Below are positions 46,129-54,382 of a DNA stretch of 64,000 nucleotides, piece by piece. The DNA is taken from contig JANXBE010000001.1 in NCBI GenBank assembly GCA_025060175.1, positions 124,001 through 188,000 of the forward strand. The letters run 5' to 3'. The position numbers and the translations under genes are program-made. Each line of letters starts with the position of its first letter. Within the stretch, counting starts at the first letter, position 1. The notes under the pieces are model-generated. The model ran no database searches. It saw nothing but the letters and a program-made list of their open reading frames with translations, and was not told where the DNA came from. Source of the DNA: Thermomicrobium sp. GTDB lineage: Bacteria > Chloroflexota > Chloroflexia > Thermomicrobiales > Thermomicrobiaceae.

Positions 46129-47643
46129 ATGCGAGCGCTCCTTTCTGTCTTCGACAAAACTGGCCTTCACCGCTTGGCGGAACAGCTGGCATCGCTCGGC
46201 TGGGAACTCGTCTCGACGGGTGGAACGGCACGTGCGATTCGTGAGCATGGTATCCCGGTACGGGAGGTGCATGAACTCACCGGTTTTCCTCACCTCTTGC
46301 ACGGACGGGTAAAAACATTGCATCCGGCTATCCATGCGGGAATTCTCGCGCGTCATGATCGACCGGAGGATCTCGCGGAACTCAGGCAGCATGGATTCGC
46401 GCCGATCGAACTCGTCGTCGTCAACCTCTATCCGTTCGATCGACAGGTGACGGCCGAGACGCCAGAGGACGAGGCGATCGAACTGATCGACATCGGCGGT
46501 CCAGCGTTGCTCCGCGCAGCAGCGAAGAATTATCAGTGGGTCCTACCGCTCGTCGATCCGAATGATTACGAGCGAGTGGTCAGCCTGCTCGCAGCGGGAG
46601 GTCCCCGATCCGTCCCCGCGACCATGCGACGGGAACTCGCCGCCAAGGCATTCGCGCACGTCGCCTCGTACGATGCCCACATCGCCGCCTACCTTCGTAC
46701 CGAACCGTTCCCCGAGCTCCTGCCGCTCGCTCTACAACGGATCAGGTTGCTGCGCTACGGGGAGAACCCGCACCAGGCCGCCGCGCTCTATCGCATCCTC
46801 GGCTTCCCGTCCCAAATCGACCGCTGGCGCACCGCCGGAGGGCTGGACCTTTCCTACAACAACGTGCTCGATGCGAGCATCGCGTGGCAACTCGTCCATC
46901 GATTCGCGGAACCGGCTGCCGTGATCGTCAAACACGCTGCTCCCTGCGGGGTCGCTCTCGGCGGAACGATCGAAGAGGCCTTCTCCCGCGCCTTCGACGC
47001 CGACCCCGTCTCCGCGTTCGGGGGCATCGTCGCCGTGAACCGACCGGTCGACGCGACGACCGCACGTGCCATCGCGCAGCATCTGTTCGATCTGGTGATC
47101 GTACCTGCGATCGACGAGGAGGCAGCCGACGGGCTGCGCCGACGCAAGGCCCTCCGACTGGTCATCGCCCCGGAATGGGTCGATCCGCCGCTGAGTGTGC
47201 GGAGCATCGCCAACGTCGTGCTCGCGCAAGTCCCCGATGTCTCCGCCCGAGCGCCCGACACGTGGCGCGTCGTGACGTCACGGCAACCGAGCCAGCGCGA
47301 ATGGCAGGACTTGGCCTTCTCGTGGACAGTGGTACCGTTCGTGTATTCCAACGCGGTGGTCCTCGCCCGGGATCGACAGACGGTCGGCATCGGTGGCGGT
47401 CAACCGAATCGCGTCGATGCCGTTCGGCTCGCGATCTGGCGAGCGGGGGAGCGTGCCCGCGGTGCTGTGTTGGCCAGCGACGCCTTCTTTCCCTTCCCGG
47501 ATAGCATCGAACTTGCTGCCGCTGCTGGAATCACCGCGATCATCCAACCGGGGGGATCACGCCGTGACGCTGAAGTCATCGCAGCCGCGGAACGCGCCGG
47601 TCTCGCCATGGTGCTCACGGACGAACGCCACTTCCGACATTAG
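46129..47643 (+). CDS. purH: Bifunctional AICAR formyltransferase / IMP cyclohydrolase
   Basis: A 504-residue enzyme for the last two steps of IMP synthesis. The N-terminal cyclohydrolase (MGS-like) shows LLSVFDKTGL, ELVSTGGTARAIREHGI, GRVKTLHPAIHAGILAR and NLYPF. The transformylase has RYGENPHQAAALY, DLSYNNVLDASIAWQ, VIVKHAAPCGVALG, FGGIVAVNRP and GIGGGQPNRVDAVRLA, with SDAFFPFPDSIELAAAAGI near the end. The ATG at 46129 follows GGAGGAGGG. The stop overlaps the convergent HAS-barrel gene by 4 bp. Confidence 0.95.
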   Translation: MRALLSVFDKTGLHRLAEQLASLGWELVSTGGTARAIREHGIPVREVHELTGFPHLLHGRVKTLHPAIHAGILARHDRPEDLAELRQHGFAPIELVVVNLYPFDRQVTAETPEDEAIELIDIGGPALLRAAAKNYQWVLPLVDPNDYERVVSLLAAGGPRSVPATMRRELAAKAFAHVASYDAHIAAYLRTEPFPELLPLALQRIRLLRYGENPHQAAALYRILGFPSQIDRWRTAGGLDLSYNNVLDASIAWQLVHRFAEPAAVIVKHAAPCGVALGGTIEEAFSRAFDADPVSAFGGIVAVNRPVDATTARAIAQHLFDLVIVPAIDEEAADGLRRRKALRLVIAPEWVDPPLSVRSIANVVLAQVPDVSARAPDTWRVVTSRQPSQREWQDLAFSWTVVPFVYSNAVVLARDRQTVGIGGGQPNRVDAVRLAIWRAGERARGAVLASDAFFPFPDSIELAAAAGITAIIQPGGSRRDAEVIAAAERAGLAMVLTDERHFRH

Positions 47644-48269
47644 GTTTGGAGCTCGGGCCCCAAAGCAGTCTCCAGCGTCAGGAGGATCCGCCGCGAGCGA
47701 TCATGGTCACGCTTGGTCAAGCGGGCGATCTCTTGCGCTGCCTGTTCCAACCAATCACGGTCAGAACGGCGCTCCCGGTACACGTACAGCAGGTGTGCAG
47801 CGAGGAGTTGTTCGCAGGGGATCGGCCCAACGAAATCGAGGAGCATCGCCAAGTAGGTGTGCGTCGCGGTCAGCCGCCGGATCTCGTCCCCCTGCACGGG
47901 GCTGACCGAATAATGAAGCGGCGGCGGATAGGGAGGCACGAGGTAGACCAGCCGCCCTGCTGCTTCGTAGGCGATTGCGACCGCCACGAACAACGAGCGA
48001 AGGACGAAGCGCAACTCGGGATTCGCCTCGTACAAGGCACGGTCGCGCAGATCCGTCGAGCCACGACGGACGACCCGTCGCCCAGGATCCACCGTACCAG
48101 TCTCCGCGAAGGCCACGATGCCATACACCGCATCGACGCCTGTGCCCTCCACGCGCACGAAGGAACCGAGTTCCGGTAGGCTGTCCAATTCGTCGCACTC
48201 GACGACGAACTGAAGGGTCGACGTCTCGACCACCTCGCCGATCCGCGACCATTCACGCGAAGCGCACAC
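47640..48269 (-). CDS. HAS-barrel domain protein next to NurA
   Basis: A 209-residue protein. Residues 10-60 (IGEVVETSTLQFVVECDELD, then SFVRVEGTG and VYGIVAFAET) form the HAS barrel found at the N-terminus of HerA ATPases. The rest is helical with VPPYPPPLHYSVSPVQGDEI and LTKRDHDRSRRIL, as in stand-alone HAS proteins of cyanobacteria and Chloroflexota. No Walker motifs are present, so this is not HerA. It overlaps the NurA gene by 17 bp, suggesting a linked DNA-repair role. Confidence 0.8.
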   Translation of the reverse strand: MCASREWSRIGEVVETSTLQFVVECDELDSLPELGSFVRVEGTGVDAVYGIVAFAETGTVDPGRRVVRRGSTDLRDRALYEANPELRFVLRSLFVAVAIAYEAAGRLVYLVPPYPPPLHYSVSPVQGDEIRRLTATHTYLAMLLDFVGPIPCEQLLAAHLLYVYRERRSDRDWLEQAAQEIARLTKRDHDRSRRILLTLETALGPELQT

Positions 48270-49443
48270 GCTTGCTGCGCTCCTTCGCTGACCGCTCCTG
48301 CACGACTCCTGTCTCCGCGAAGAGTCGGTCGAGTAACGACTCGATCTGGCGACGTTGGTCCTGATGAATCACCGCTTGCTCGTGCGCCTCCTGCAACGCG
48401 AGCGGGTAGCCACGGGCACGACGGCACTGATCCCACACCACGGCGTGCACCAACGCCAAAACCTGCTCGTCCTCCGCGACCCACAGCGGCACTTCGACTC
48501 GTGCGACCTCGGTTCCGGTATGCAGGTAAAAGAACACGATCCGGTCCGGCTCGGGCAGATGCTGCAGGATGGTGGACCGACTTCGGTAACAGCCGCTTCG
48601 CTCCCCGGCTTCCAAACGCACCTCGTCGCAATGCCGAAAGAGCCACCGATCGGTCAGCTCCGGGACGATCCGGCATGCGCGTTGTCGTTCGCCACGCTGT
48701 ACCCGCAGCGTGCAGTCGTCACAGTTGACCGGCCGACCCTCGAGTGGATAGTCACACGCTGCCACGCGGAGAACGTTCAGGACATCGCGCGATCCGGGGT
48801 AGCTGATGAACCCTGCCACTGGGATCTTGCGTTCGCGAAAGGTGGCCAACGCCGCCCCGAACCGCTCGAGCGCCCACGACACCACCGGTGCGAGCTGCCC
48901 CTCGAGACCCCAGGGAATCAGCGTACCGTCTTGCAAGACGACGACCGGCGCGTCTTGCTTGGTTGCCAAGTTCCATGCCGCTTCCAGTTCCATCACAGCT
49001 CTGCGCACCGCCAACGCCGAACCAGCGACCGGAATGCGCCGCGCTCCGTCCGCGATCCACAGGTCGTCATCCCTCCAAAGAACCGTCGGCTCGGATCCGA
49101 GCTGCGCATGCGCACGAGCCCCATATTCCAAAACGCAGTGACCGATGTTCACGATGGCGAACGTCAACGGACCGTGCCGGTCGCTGGCGACGAGCGAACC
49201 ATCGGTTGCAACACAAGCGAAGTTGGGTGGAACGCTCGGCGCGCCATGGCGCTCGAAATAGCTGCCCAGGGCGGTGGCCAGCAGCCACGACGTCCGTGCC
49301 TGCTCCACGCGCCGGCGAACCTCTCGATCGTCGAAATGGCGGAGAAGCGAGACAAACGCTGGCGCGTCGTTTGACTGGTCAGCCGTGGCAACCGCGACCA
49401 GTCGTCTCAGTTCAGAGACCACCTTCATGAGGTCGAGCGTCAT
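48253..49443 (-). CDS. NurA-domain 5'-3' nuclease
   Basis: A 396-residue NurA protein. The metal-binding Asp is in ACVATDGSLVASDRHG (N-terminal), with DGTLIPWGLEG (about residues 195-210) as the second motif; then come AGFISYPGSRDVLNVLRVA and the later EVPLWVAEDEQVLALVHAVV, typical of the family. NurA with the HerA translocase resects DNA ends. A Cys-rich patch (CDDCTLRVQRGERQRACR) in the middle could bind metal. The ATG at 49443 overlaps the upstream gene by 32 bp. HerA is not in this window. Confidence 0.88.
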   Translation of the reverse strand: MTLDLMKVVSELRRLVAVATADQSNDAPAFVSLLRHFDDREVRRRVEQARTSWLLATALGSYFERHGAPSVPPNFACVATDGSLVASDRHGPLTFAIVNIGHCVLEYGARAHAQLGSEPTVLWRDDDLWIADGARRIPVAGSALAVRRAVMELEAAWNLATKQDAPVVVLQDGTLIPWGLEGQLAPVVSWALERFGAALATFRERKIPVAGFISYPGSRDVLNVLRVAACDYPLEGRPVNCDDCTLRVQRGERQRACRIVPELTDRWLFRHCDEVRLEAGERSGCYRSRSTILQHLPEPDRIVFFYLHTGTEVARVEVPLWVAEDEQVLALVHAVVWDQCRRARGYPLALQEAHEQAVIHQDQRRQIESLLDRLFAETGVVQERSAKERSKRVRFA

Positions 49444-50614
49444 CGCGAGCGTCTCCGCGCTGCACCCGCTGCCACCAGGTCGCGGGGGACGACAGTTCCT
49501 CGAAGCTCGGAAGAAACTCCGCCCCTCTCCACAGCACCGCGAGCGCCTCCGGTCCGTAGTGCTCGGCGACGCTTCGACAGAACGCCTCTCCACGGCGGTA
49601 CTGTTCGAGTTTGATATCCAACCCTGTCAGTCGGAGCAACAGTTGTTCGGCCGGAGTACGCGCACGCTCGCGCTCCTCAAAACGGCGTTCGATGACATCA
49701 TAGCCTTTGACCGCACGCGCACCGATGGCTCGCATCACGAAATTGCTGTATCCCTCGACGATCGCCATCACTGCCTGCAGCGACCGGAACAAGCGGCGCT
49801 GTTCCGGTGACATCAGCAGTTCGATCCAGGTCGCCGAACGGTCAACCGCTCCTCGACTCGCAGCACGCACTGTTTCCCACAAGCGACGTCCGAAATTCCC
49901 GTCGGCGCGGAGTGCCTCGACCCATTGCCGGAGCAAGCCATTGACATGGTCACGCAACCACGGATACGTCTCGAACTCGAAGGCGTGCGTCACCTCGTGC
50001 AGAACCAGCCACCGACGAAAGTCGTCCGCTGGCAATCGCCACGTGCGGATCAGCCAACGAATATTCGGTTCCACGAAGTACAGCTTGCCGGTCGTCAGCG
50101 GCTCCCGACCCAAGACTGCGATGTCGTACTGACCTAAGACGCGGCGCGCGAGCAATCCCAGGGCCATTCCCACCTCGACGGTCGCTGCGGAACGACCCGC
50201 ATACGCCCACAGCAACGCCCCCGCCCGTGCCAAAGGATGTCTCGGCAGATGCGCGAGTGCCTCGAGGGGCCGGAGCACCTCTGCGAAACCCTCGAGGTTC
50301 GCATCGATCCAATCCAGGCGATCGAACGCGTAGACGCGCTGGACTCCCTCCGGAACAGGCGCTCCGACGTACGCCGCGACTGCCGGTGCCAGCTCGTCGA
50401 TCAAGCGCCGGTAAGTCGCCCGCGCTTCGTCACGCTCCCTGGCGGTCAGGCGCGCCTCGCCCGCCAACCGCATCGACAATTCGCGCGCCTGCGCCCAATC
50501 GATCAGCCCTGGCGGTTCCCAGGACATCACCCGATCCCGTGTTCGCCTCCCGACCCAGTGTCCGACCGAGAGTCCGAGCAAGAGACCGATGACCTGAACG
50601 GAGCGCTCCCTCAT
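49412..50614 (-). CDS. DUF2342-type zinc-dependent metalloprotease
   Basis: A 400-residue zincin of PF10103, once named as F420-biosynthesis associated. The catalytic motif HEVTHAFEFETYPWLRDH (HExxH) lies near residue 205. Earlier segments are SWEPPGLIDWAQARELSMRL and VYAFDRLDWIDANLEGFAE, and later AVMAIVEGYSNFVMRAIGA supplies the family's third-ligand region. A short N-terminal hydrophobic stretch (GLLLGLSVGHWVG) may anchor it. The substrate is unknown. It is 44 bp downstream of the VanW-type gene and overlaps NurA. Confidence 0.9.
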   Translation of the reverse strand: MRERSVQVIGLLLGLSVGHWVGRRTRDRVMSWEPPGLIDWAQARELSMRLAGEARLTARERDEARATYRRLIDELAPAVAAYVGAPVPEGVQRVYAFDRLDWIDANLEGFAEVLRPLEALAHLPRHPLARAGALLWAYAGRSAATVEVGMALGLLARRVLGQYDIAVLGREPLTTGKLYFVEPNIRWLIRTWRLPADDFRRWLVLHEVTHAFEFETYPWLRDHVNGLLRQWVEALRADGNFGRRLWETVRAASRGAVDRSATWIELLMSPEQRRLFRSLQAVMAIVEGYSNFVMRAIGARAVKGYDVIERRFEERERARTPAEQLLLRLTGLDIKLEQYRRGEAFCRSVAEHYGPEALAVLWRGAEFLPSFEELSSPATWWQRVQRGDARDDARPHEGGL

Positions 50615-50658
50615 GCATCACACCCTTCGCCGTGGACGCATCGGCACGACAGAATCGC

Positions 50659-52974
50659 TCACGGTGAAGGTGTCCCCGTGGACTCGCCGGTCGCAGGTGT
50701 CGACTCCGGCTGCGGGGTCGACTGCCCCGGTTCCCCAGCGGGGCCTTCGGTCGGCGTGGGCGAGAGCTGGGGTCCAACGAGCGTCACGTTCTGGGACGGC
50801 TGGTACGTACTCCGCAGCGTGAGGTCGTCGATGAGACGATCGCCCTCGTACACGCGTCGGCGGATCACGACGCTGAACCCGTCGCGAGCCCGTTCCACCA
50901 CCACCTGCTCACCCGGCGCGAGGTCCGGTGACTCACGAACCACCGGCGTGGGATCGGCCTTGACCACGTTCGTCACCACCGGGTCGTCCACTTCGACGCG
51001 CCAGTTCGGCTTGGTCCCCCAAATTTCGAAGTGCACCCACGAGCCGTCGGCCCAGGCGACGATCGCGATCCAATCCGCCGTCGTATTGCGGAACTTGAAA
51101 TCCAGGCCATAGTCGGTATCGACCGTCGCATCCAGCCCGATGAGCCCGCTCGGCGGCTGCCCATAGAGCGGAATCCAGTACAGGTGCCAGTTTCGTTCCA
51201 CGATCGGAAAGCCGCCCCAGAAGACCGCATGGAACAGCGTCGTCGACACTTGGCAAACACCACCACCGACGGACGGCACTGTTTGTACGCGACCGTTCGT
51301 CGCGACGATCCCATAGCCGACCTTGTATCCGGCGTCCAAGTTGATCGGCCCGACGGTCTCGTTGAACGAGAACACCGCGCCCGGTGGGACGAGCGCACCG
51401 TTCACGCGACGCACTCCGAGTTCGACATTGTGGCGTCGATTGGGTGCCGAATCACCGTAGTACGTTGCTCCAGTCGAGAGCCGCTCCCGAATCACGATCT
51501 GCGCCGCAGTCCCGGCCGTGACGCGCGGAGCGATGGACCGCAAGACCAGCGCCACCTCACCTTGACCGGCGCGGAGGGCTCGATCCATCGCCACGAGGGT
51601 CGCCTCGACATCGAGTTCCCGTCCCTGCTGCTCGGGTTCGATCACGCGCACTCGTCCGTCGAGGAAGCGGAGGACAGCATCCTTCGGCTCCCGTCGGACC
51701 GTGGACGACAGCGTCTCCAGGAACGCCTTCGCTCGTTCGCGATCAACAGCGACGTCCAGTCCAACCACCCGCTGCTCGATCCGACGTGGTTGGAACGTCA
51801 ACAGGGACGCGAGCGCTTGCCCCTGCAACGTCTGCCGCCCTTCTGGCCATGTCACCACCAATCCCCGTTGGAGCACCGTCTCGGCGATCGTTTTGGCCTG
51901 GGCAGCCATCGCATCGGTCACGGCCGGCATCGCCGGCTGCGCTCGCACGGCAACCGTACGTTCGCCACGCTCGACGACCCTCAGGAACTCCTCCACCGTC
52001 GCGCGCACATCCAACACCGATCCCGGCTGCGCCGGCACGAGCTCGAACGCGGCACCGGTCCAACGTACTCCCGCATCACGCGCTGGAGCGACGACCGAAC
52101 CAGCGATCTCGCTCAAGTACTCTTCCAGCCGCACCCGGTCCAAACGGACCTCCAGCGCGCTCTCCGAGCGCTCCACTACCAACAGGGTCGCCAAATCCCG
52201 GGGCGAAACCATCCAACGCGGTTCCCCCTCGACCGTGAGCGTCACCGGACCGTTCAGGATGTGCTGCACTTGGGGAAACACCGCCTGCAGATCTTCGTGC
52301 GTCAACGACGGCTCGAGCACGATCGGCTCGAGTTCGATGACCCCGAGCCGCCCAGCCGCGAGCGACCGTTCAACGGCCCGCAGCGCAGCCGAGACGTCGA
52401 TCCCCGTGCCCTTGCGGTCGGGGACAATCCGCACTCTCCCGTCCTGGTCTGCCACGAAATAGGCATCGAGTGGCGGCGTCGCCGCGAGGTCCGCCAGCTG
52501 GACGAGAGCCCGTTCGATCGGCCGAGCATCGAAGGTCACCGGCACCAGCACCGTCGAGAACCCCAGCCGCGCGCGCAACCACTGAACCGAATCACCCCAC
52601 AGATCACCGCTCCGTCCGAGTCGATACGCGTCTCGGAGTGCCTCCTCCGTATCCCATTCGGGATCCAGTTCCCCGACCGGCACTGTGACCCGTCGCGCTT
52701 GGAACTCGAGAACCAGTTCGCCGCGCTCGACGCGCTGGAGCGCTCCCTCGACGCGTTGCCGAGCGTCCTCGACACGCAGTCCGCCGACATCGACCCCCGC
52801 CACCCGCACACCAGGATAGAGACGGTCGCCGTAGGACATACCGTAGACGAGAACTGCTGTCACGCTGAGCAGGAGAACAGCTGCGATCGTAGCAGTCGTC
52901 ACAGTCGCGATGCGGCGCACCGTTCGTGGATGGATGCGCGTGTGGACCTCGCGGACGACGTCGGCGATGCTCAC
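50659..52974 (-). CDS. Membrane-anchored VanW/YoaR-type protein with PG_binding_4 domains
   Basis: A 771-residue single-pass protein: N-terminal helix near residues 20-45 (TTATIAAVLLLSVTAVLVYG), repeated PG_binding_4-like modules (about 55-450) each beginning near GVRVAGVDVGGL- or EEFLRVVERGER-type segments, and a VanW domain (about 535-690) with SFNETVGP, VPSVGGGVCQVSTTLFHAVF and NWHLYWIPLYGQ. A Pro/Thr-rich tail follows. The family is tied to peptidoglycan, including vancomycin-resistance clusters, but without known catalysis. The GTG at 52974 follows a GGGGGGATC site. It is divergent from the RidA gene. Confidence 0.88.
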   Translation of the reverse strand: MSIADVVREVHTRIHPRTVRRIATVTTATIAAVLLLSVTAVLVYGMSYGDRLYPGVRVAGVDVGGLRVEDARQRVEGALQRVERGELVLEFQARRVTVPVGELDPEWDTEEALRDAYRLGRSGDLWGDSVQWLRARLGFSTVLVPVTFDARPIERALVQLADLAATPPLDAYFVADQDGRVRIVPDRKGTGIDVSAALRAVERSLAAGRLGVIELEPIVLEPSLTHEDLQAVFPQVQHILNGPVTLTVEGEPRWMVSPRDLATLLVVERSESALEVRLDRVRLEEYLSEIAGSVVAPARDAGVRWTGAAFELVPAQPGSVLDVRATVEEFLRVVERGERTVAVRAQPAMPAVTDAMAAQAKTIAETVLQRGLVVTWPEGRQTLQGQALASLLTFQPRRIEQRVVGLDVAVDRERAKAFLETLSSTVRREPKDAVLRFLDGRVRVIEPEQQGRELDVEATLVAMDRALRAGQGEVALVLRSIAPRVTAGTAAQIVIRERLSTGATYYGDSAPNRRHNVELGVRRVNGALVPPGAVFSFNETVGPINLDAGYKVGYGIVATNGRVQTVPSVGGGVCQVSTTLFHAVFWGGFPIVERNWHLYWIPLYGQPPSGLIGLDATVDTDYGLDFKFRNTTADWIAIVAWADGSWVHFEIWGTKPNWRVEVDDPVVTNVVKADPTPVVRESPDLAPGEQVVVERARDGFSVVIRRRVYEGDRLIDDLTLRSTYQPSQNVTLVGPQLSPTPTEGPAGEPGQSTPQPESTPATGESTGTPSP

Positions 52975-53124
52975 GATCCCCCCCGAGCCCGCAGGTGTCC
53001 GAACACCGAACCAGGCACCAGTGTACCAGAGCCATTCCGCTCCCGGTTGCCTGTTGCCTCGGCGCGTCTCCCGTGGTAGGTTCCTGACGCAGTGACAGCG
53101 CAGCGCCAGAAGGGGAGACAACGC

Positions 53125-53508
53125 ATGGAGCGCGAGGTCATCCAAACGACTGGAGCACCGCGACCGATCGGTCCGTATGTCCAAGCCATCCGCGTCGGTC
53201 GCTTCGTCTTCACGGCCGGCCAGATTCCGCTCGATCCGGAGACCGGTCGCCTCGTCGAGGGAGGGATCGAGGAACAGACGAGGCGAGTCCTCGAGAATTT
53301 GAAAGCCATCCTGGAGGCTGCTGGGAGTTCGTTGGCGCAGGTCGTCCGAACCACCTGCTTTCTCGCTGATTTGGATGAGTTTCCGGCATTCAACCGCGTA
53401 TACGCGCAGTATTTCGGTCCACATCCGCCGGCTCGTACGACTGTTCAAGCAGCACGTCTTCCGGCCGGTGCCCTCGTCGAAATCGACTGTATCGCCGTCA
53501 TCGACTGA
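53125..53508 (+). CDS. RidA/YjgF-family enamine/imine deaminase
   Basis: A 127-residue protein with GAPRPIGPYVQAIRVGRFVF, TAGQIPLDPETGRLV, the VVRTTCFLADLDEFPAFNRV segment and PARTTVQAARLPAGALVEID carrying the catalytic Arg of RidA. It clears reactive enamines made by PLP enzymes. A plausible promoter (TTGCCT, 17 bp, TAGGTT) lies 40-65 bp upstream, and AGAAGGGGAG precedes the ATG at 53125. Confidence 0.93.
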   Translation: MEREVIQTTGAPRPIGPYVQAIRVGRFVFTAGQIPLDPETGRLVEGGIEEQTRRVLENLKAILEAAGSSLAQVVRTTCFLADLDEFPAFNRVYAQYFGPHPPARTTVQAARLPAGALVEIDCIAVID

Positions 53509-53517
53509 GCGGTGGGT

Positions 53518-53545
53518 TGTCTGCCTCAAAGGCGTCTGCTATACT
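53518..53545 (+). promoter_or_regulatory. Promoter of tRNA-Val (CAC)
   Basis: TTGTCT at 53518-53523, a 16-bp spacer and TATACT at 53540-53545 with an extended TGC. The tRNA starts 12 bp after the -10 box. Confidence 0.8.
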
Positions 53546-53557
53546 GCATGCTGGCAT

Positions 53558-53631
53558 GGGTGAGTAGCTCAGCCGGTCAGAGCGCGCGGTTCACATCCGC
53601 GAGGTCAGGGGTTCGAGTCCCTTCTCACCCA
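53558..53631 (+). tRNA. tRNA-Val (CAC)
   Basis: The acceptor stem GGGTGAG/CTCACCC, anticodon stem CGCGG/CCGCG with loop TTCACAT (anticodon CAC), and T-loop GTTCGAGTC identify it. CCA is not encoded. It lies between the RidA-family and greA genes. Confidence 0.95.
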
Positions 53632-53824
53632 CCGAGGGAGTACGGGAAACGGCGAAGTGGCGCGGTGCGAGGCCGCGGCCACTCTTGTGTTCGGAACATG
53701 CCCGATGCCGTTCGATGCAACTGTTCCGCCGCGCCGGTGCGAGTCGGCCGTTCTCCCTGAGTGCACCGAATTCCTGGGGTCGTCGCAGGAGCGATGCCGC
53801 AGTACGAACGGCGAGGTGTCGACA

Positions 53825-54295
53825 ATGGTTCGCGAGCGTCCGATCGTCCTTACACCGGAGGGACGAGCTGCGCTGGAGCAGGAACTCGAGCAGCTCCGCC
53901 AGGTGAAGCTGCCACTCCTGCTCGAGCGATTGCACCAGCTCAGTACCGAAGGTGACATCTCGGACAACAGCGAGTACGAAGATGCCAAAGAGGAATTGTT
54001 CCTCACTGAGGCGCGCATCCGTGAGATCGAACACATTCTCCGCCGTGCACAGACCGTGACGTACACTGGCCCGGGCGACGAGGTTCGGTTGGGATCACGA
54101 GTAACGGTGGTCGATGACGAAGGTGTCACCGAGACGTGGATCATCGTGAGTCCCGAGGAAGCCAACGCCGCACAAGGGCGCATCTCGATCGAGTCTCCTG
54201 TCGGTGCAGCGCTGCTCGGGCGTCGGGCGGGAACGACGGTCACCGTCCGTGCCCCTGGTGGCGAAATGCGGCTGACGATTCAGCGAATCGAGTGA
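53825..54295 (+). CDS. greA: Transcription elongation factor GreA
   Basis: A 156-residue factor that reactivates backtracked RNA polymerase by stimulating transcript cleavage. The N-terminal coiled coil (LTPEGRAALEQELEQLRQVK) has the acidic tip TEGDISDNSEYEDAKEE. The C-terminal FKBP-like domain follows with GSRVTVVD, RISIESPVGAALLGRRAG and TVRAPGGEMRLTI. The ATG at 53825 has GAGGT upstream; a longer open frame to 53657 lacks support. It is 87 bp before lysS. Confidence 0.95.
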   Translation: MVRERPIVLTPEGRAALEQELEQLRQVKLPLLLERLHQLSTEGDISDNSEYEDAKEELFLTEARIREIEHILRRAQTVTYTGPGDEVRLGSRVTVVDDEGVTETWIIVSPEEANAAQGRISIESPVGAALLGRRAGTTVTVRAPGGEMRLTIQRIE

Positions 54296-54382
54296 CCCGA
54301 CACCACTCCGGCATCGGTGCGGGGCCGCACCGTCGGCTCCCGCTCGTCGTATGCGAGCGTCTTCCGCGAACGGGGAGGCTGC

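Noticed and set aside
47640-48269. HerA ATPase
   Set aside because: The HAS-barrel protein has no Walker A or B motif and is too short.
51031-53079. 682-codon open frame antisense to the VanW-type gene
   Set aside because: Arg/His/Asp-rich shadow with no motif; VanW frame has domain evidence and a ribosome-binding site.
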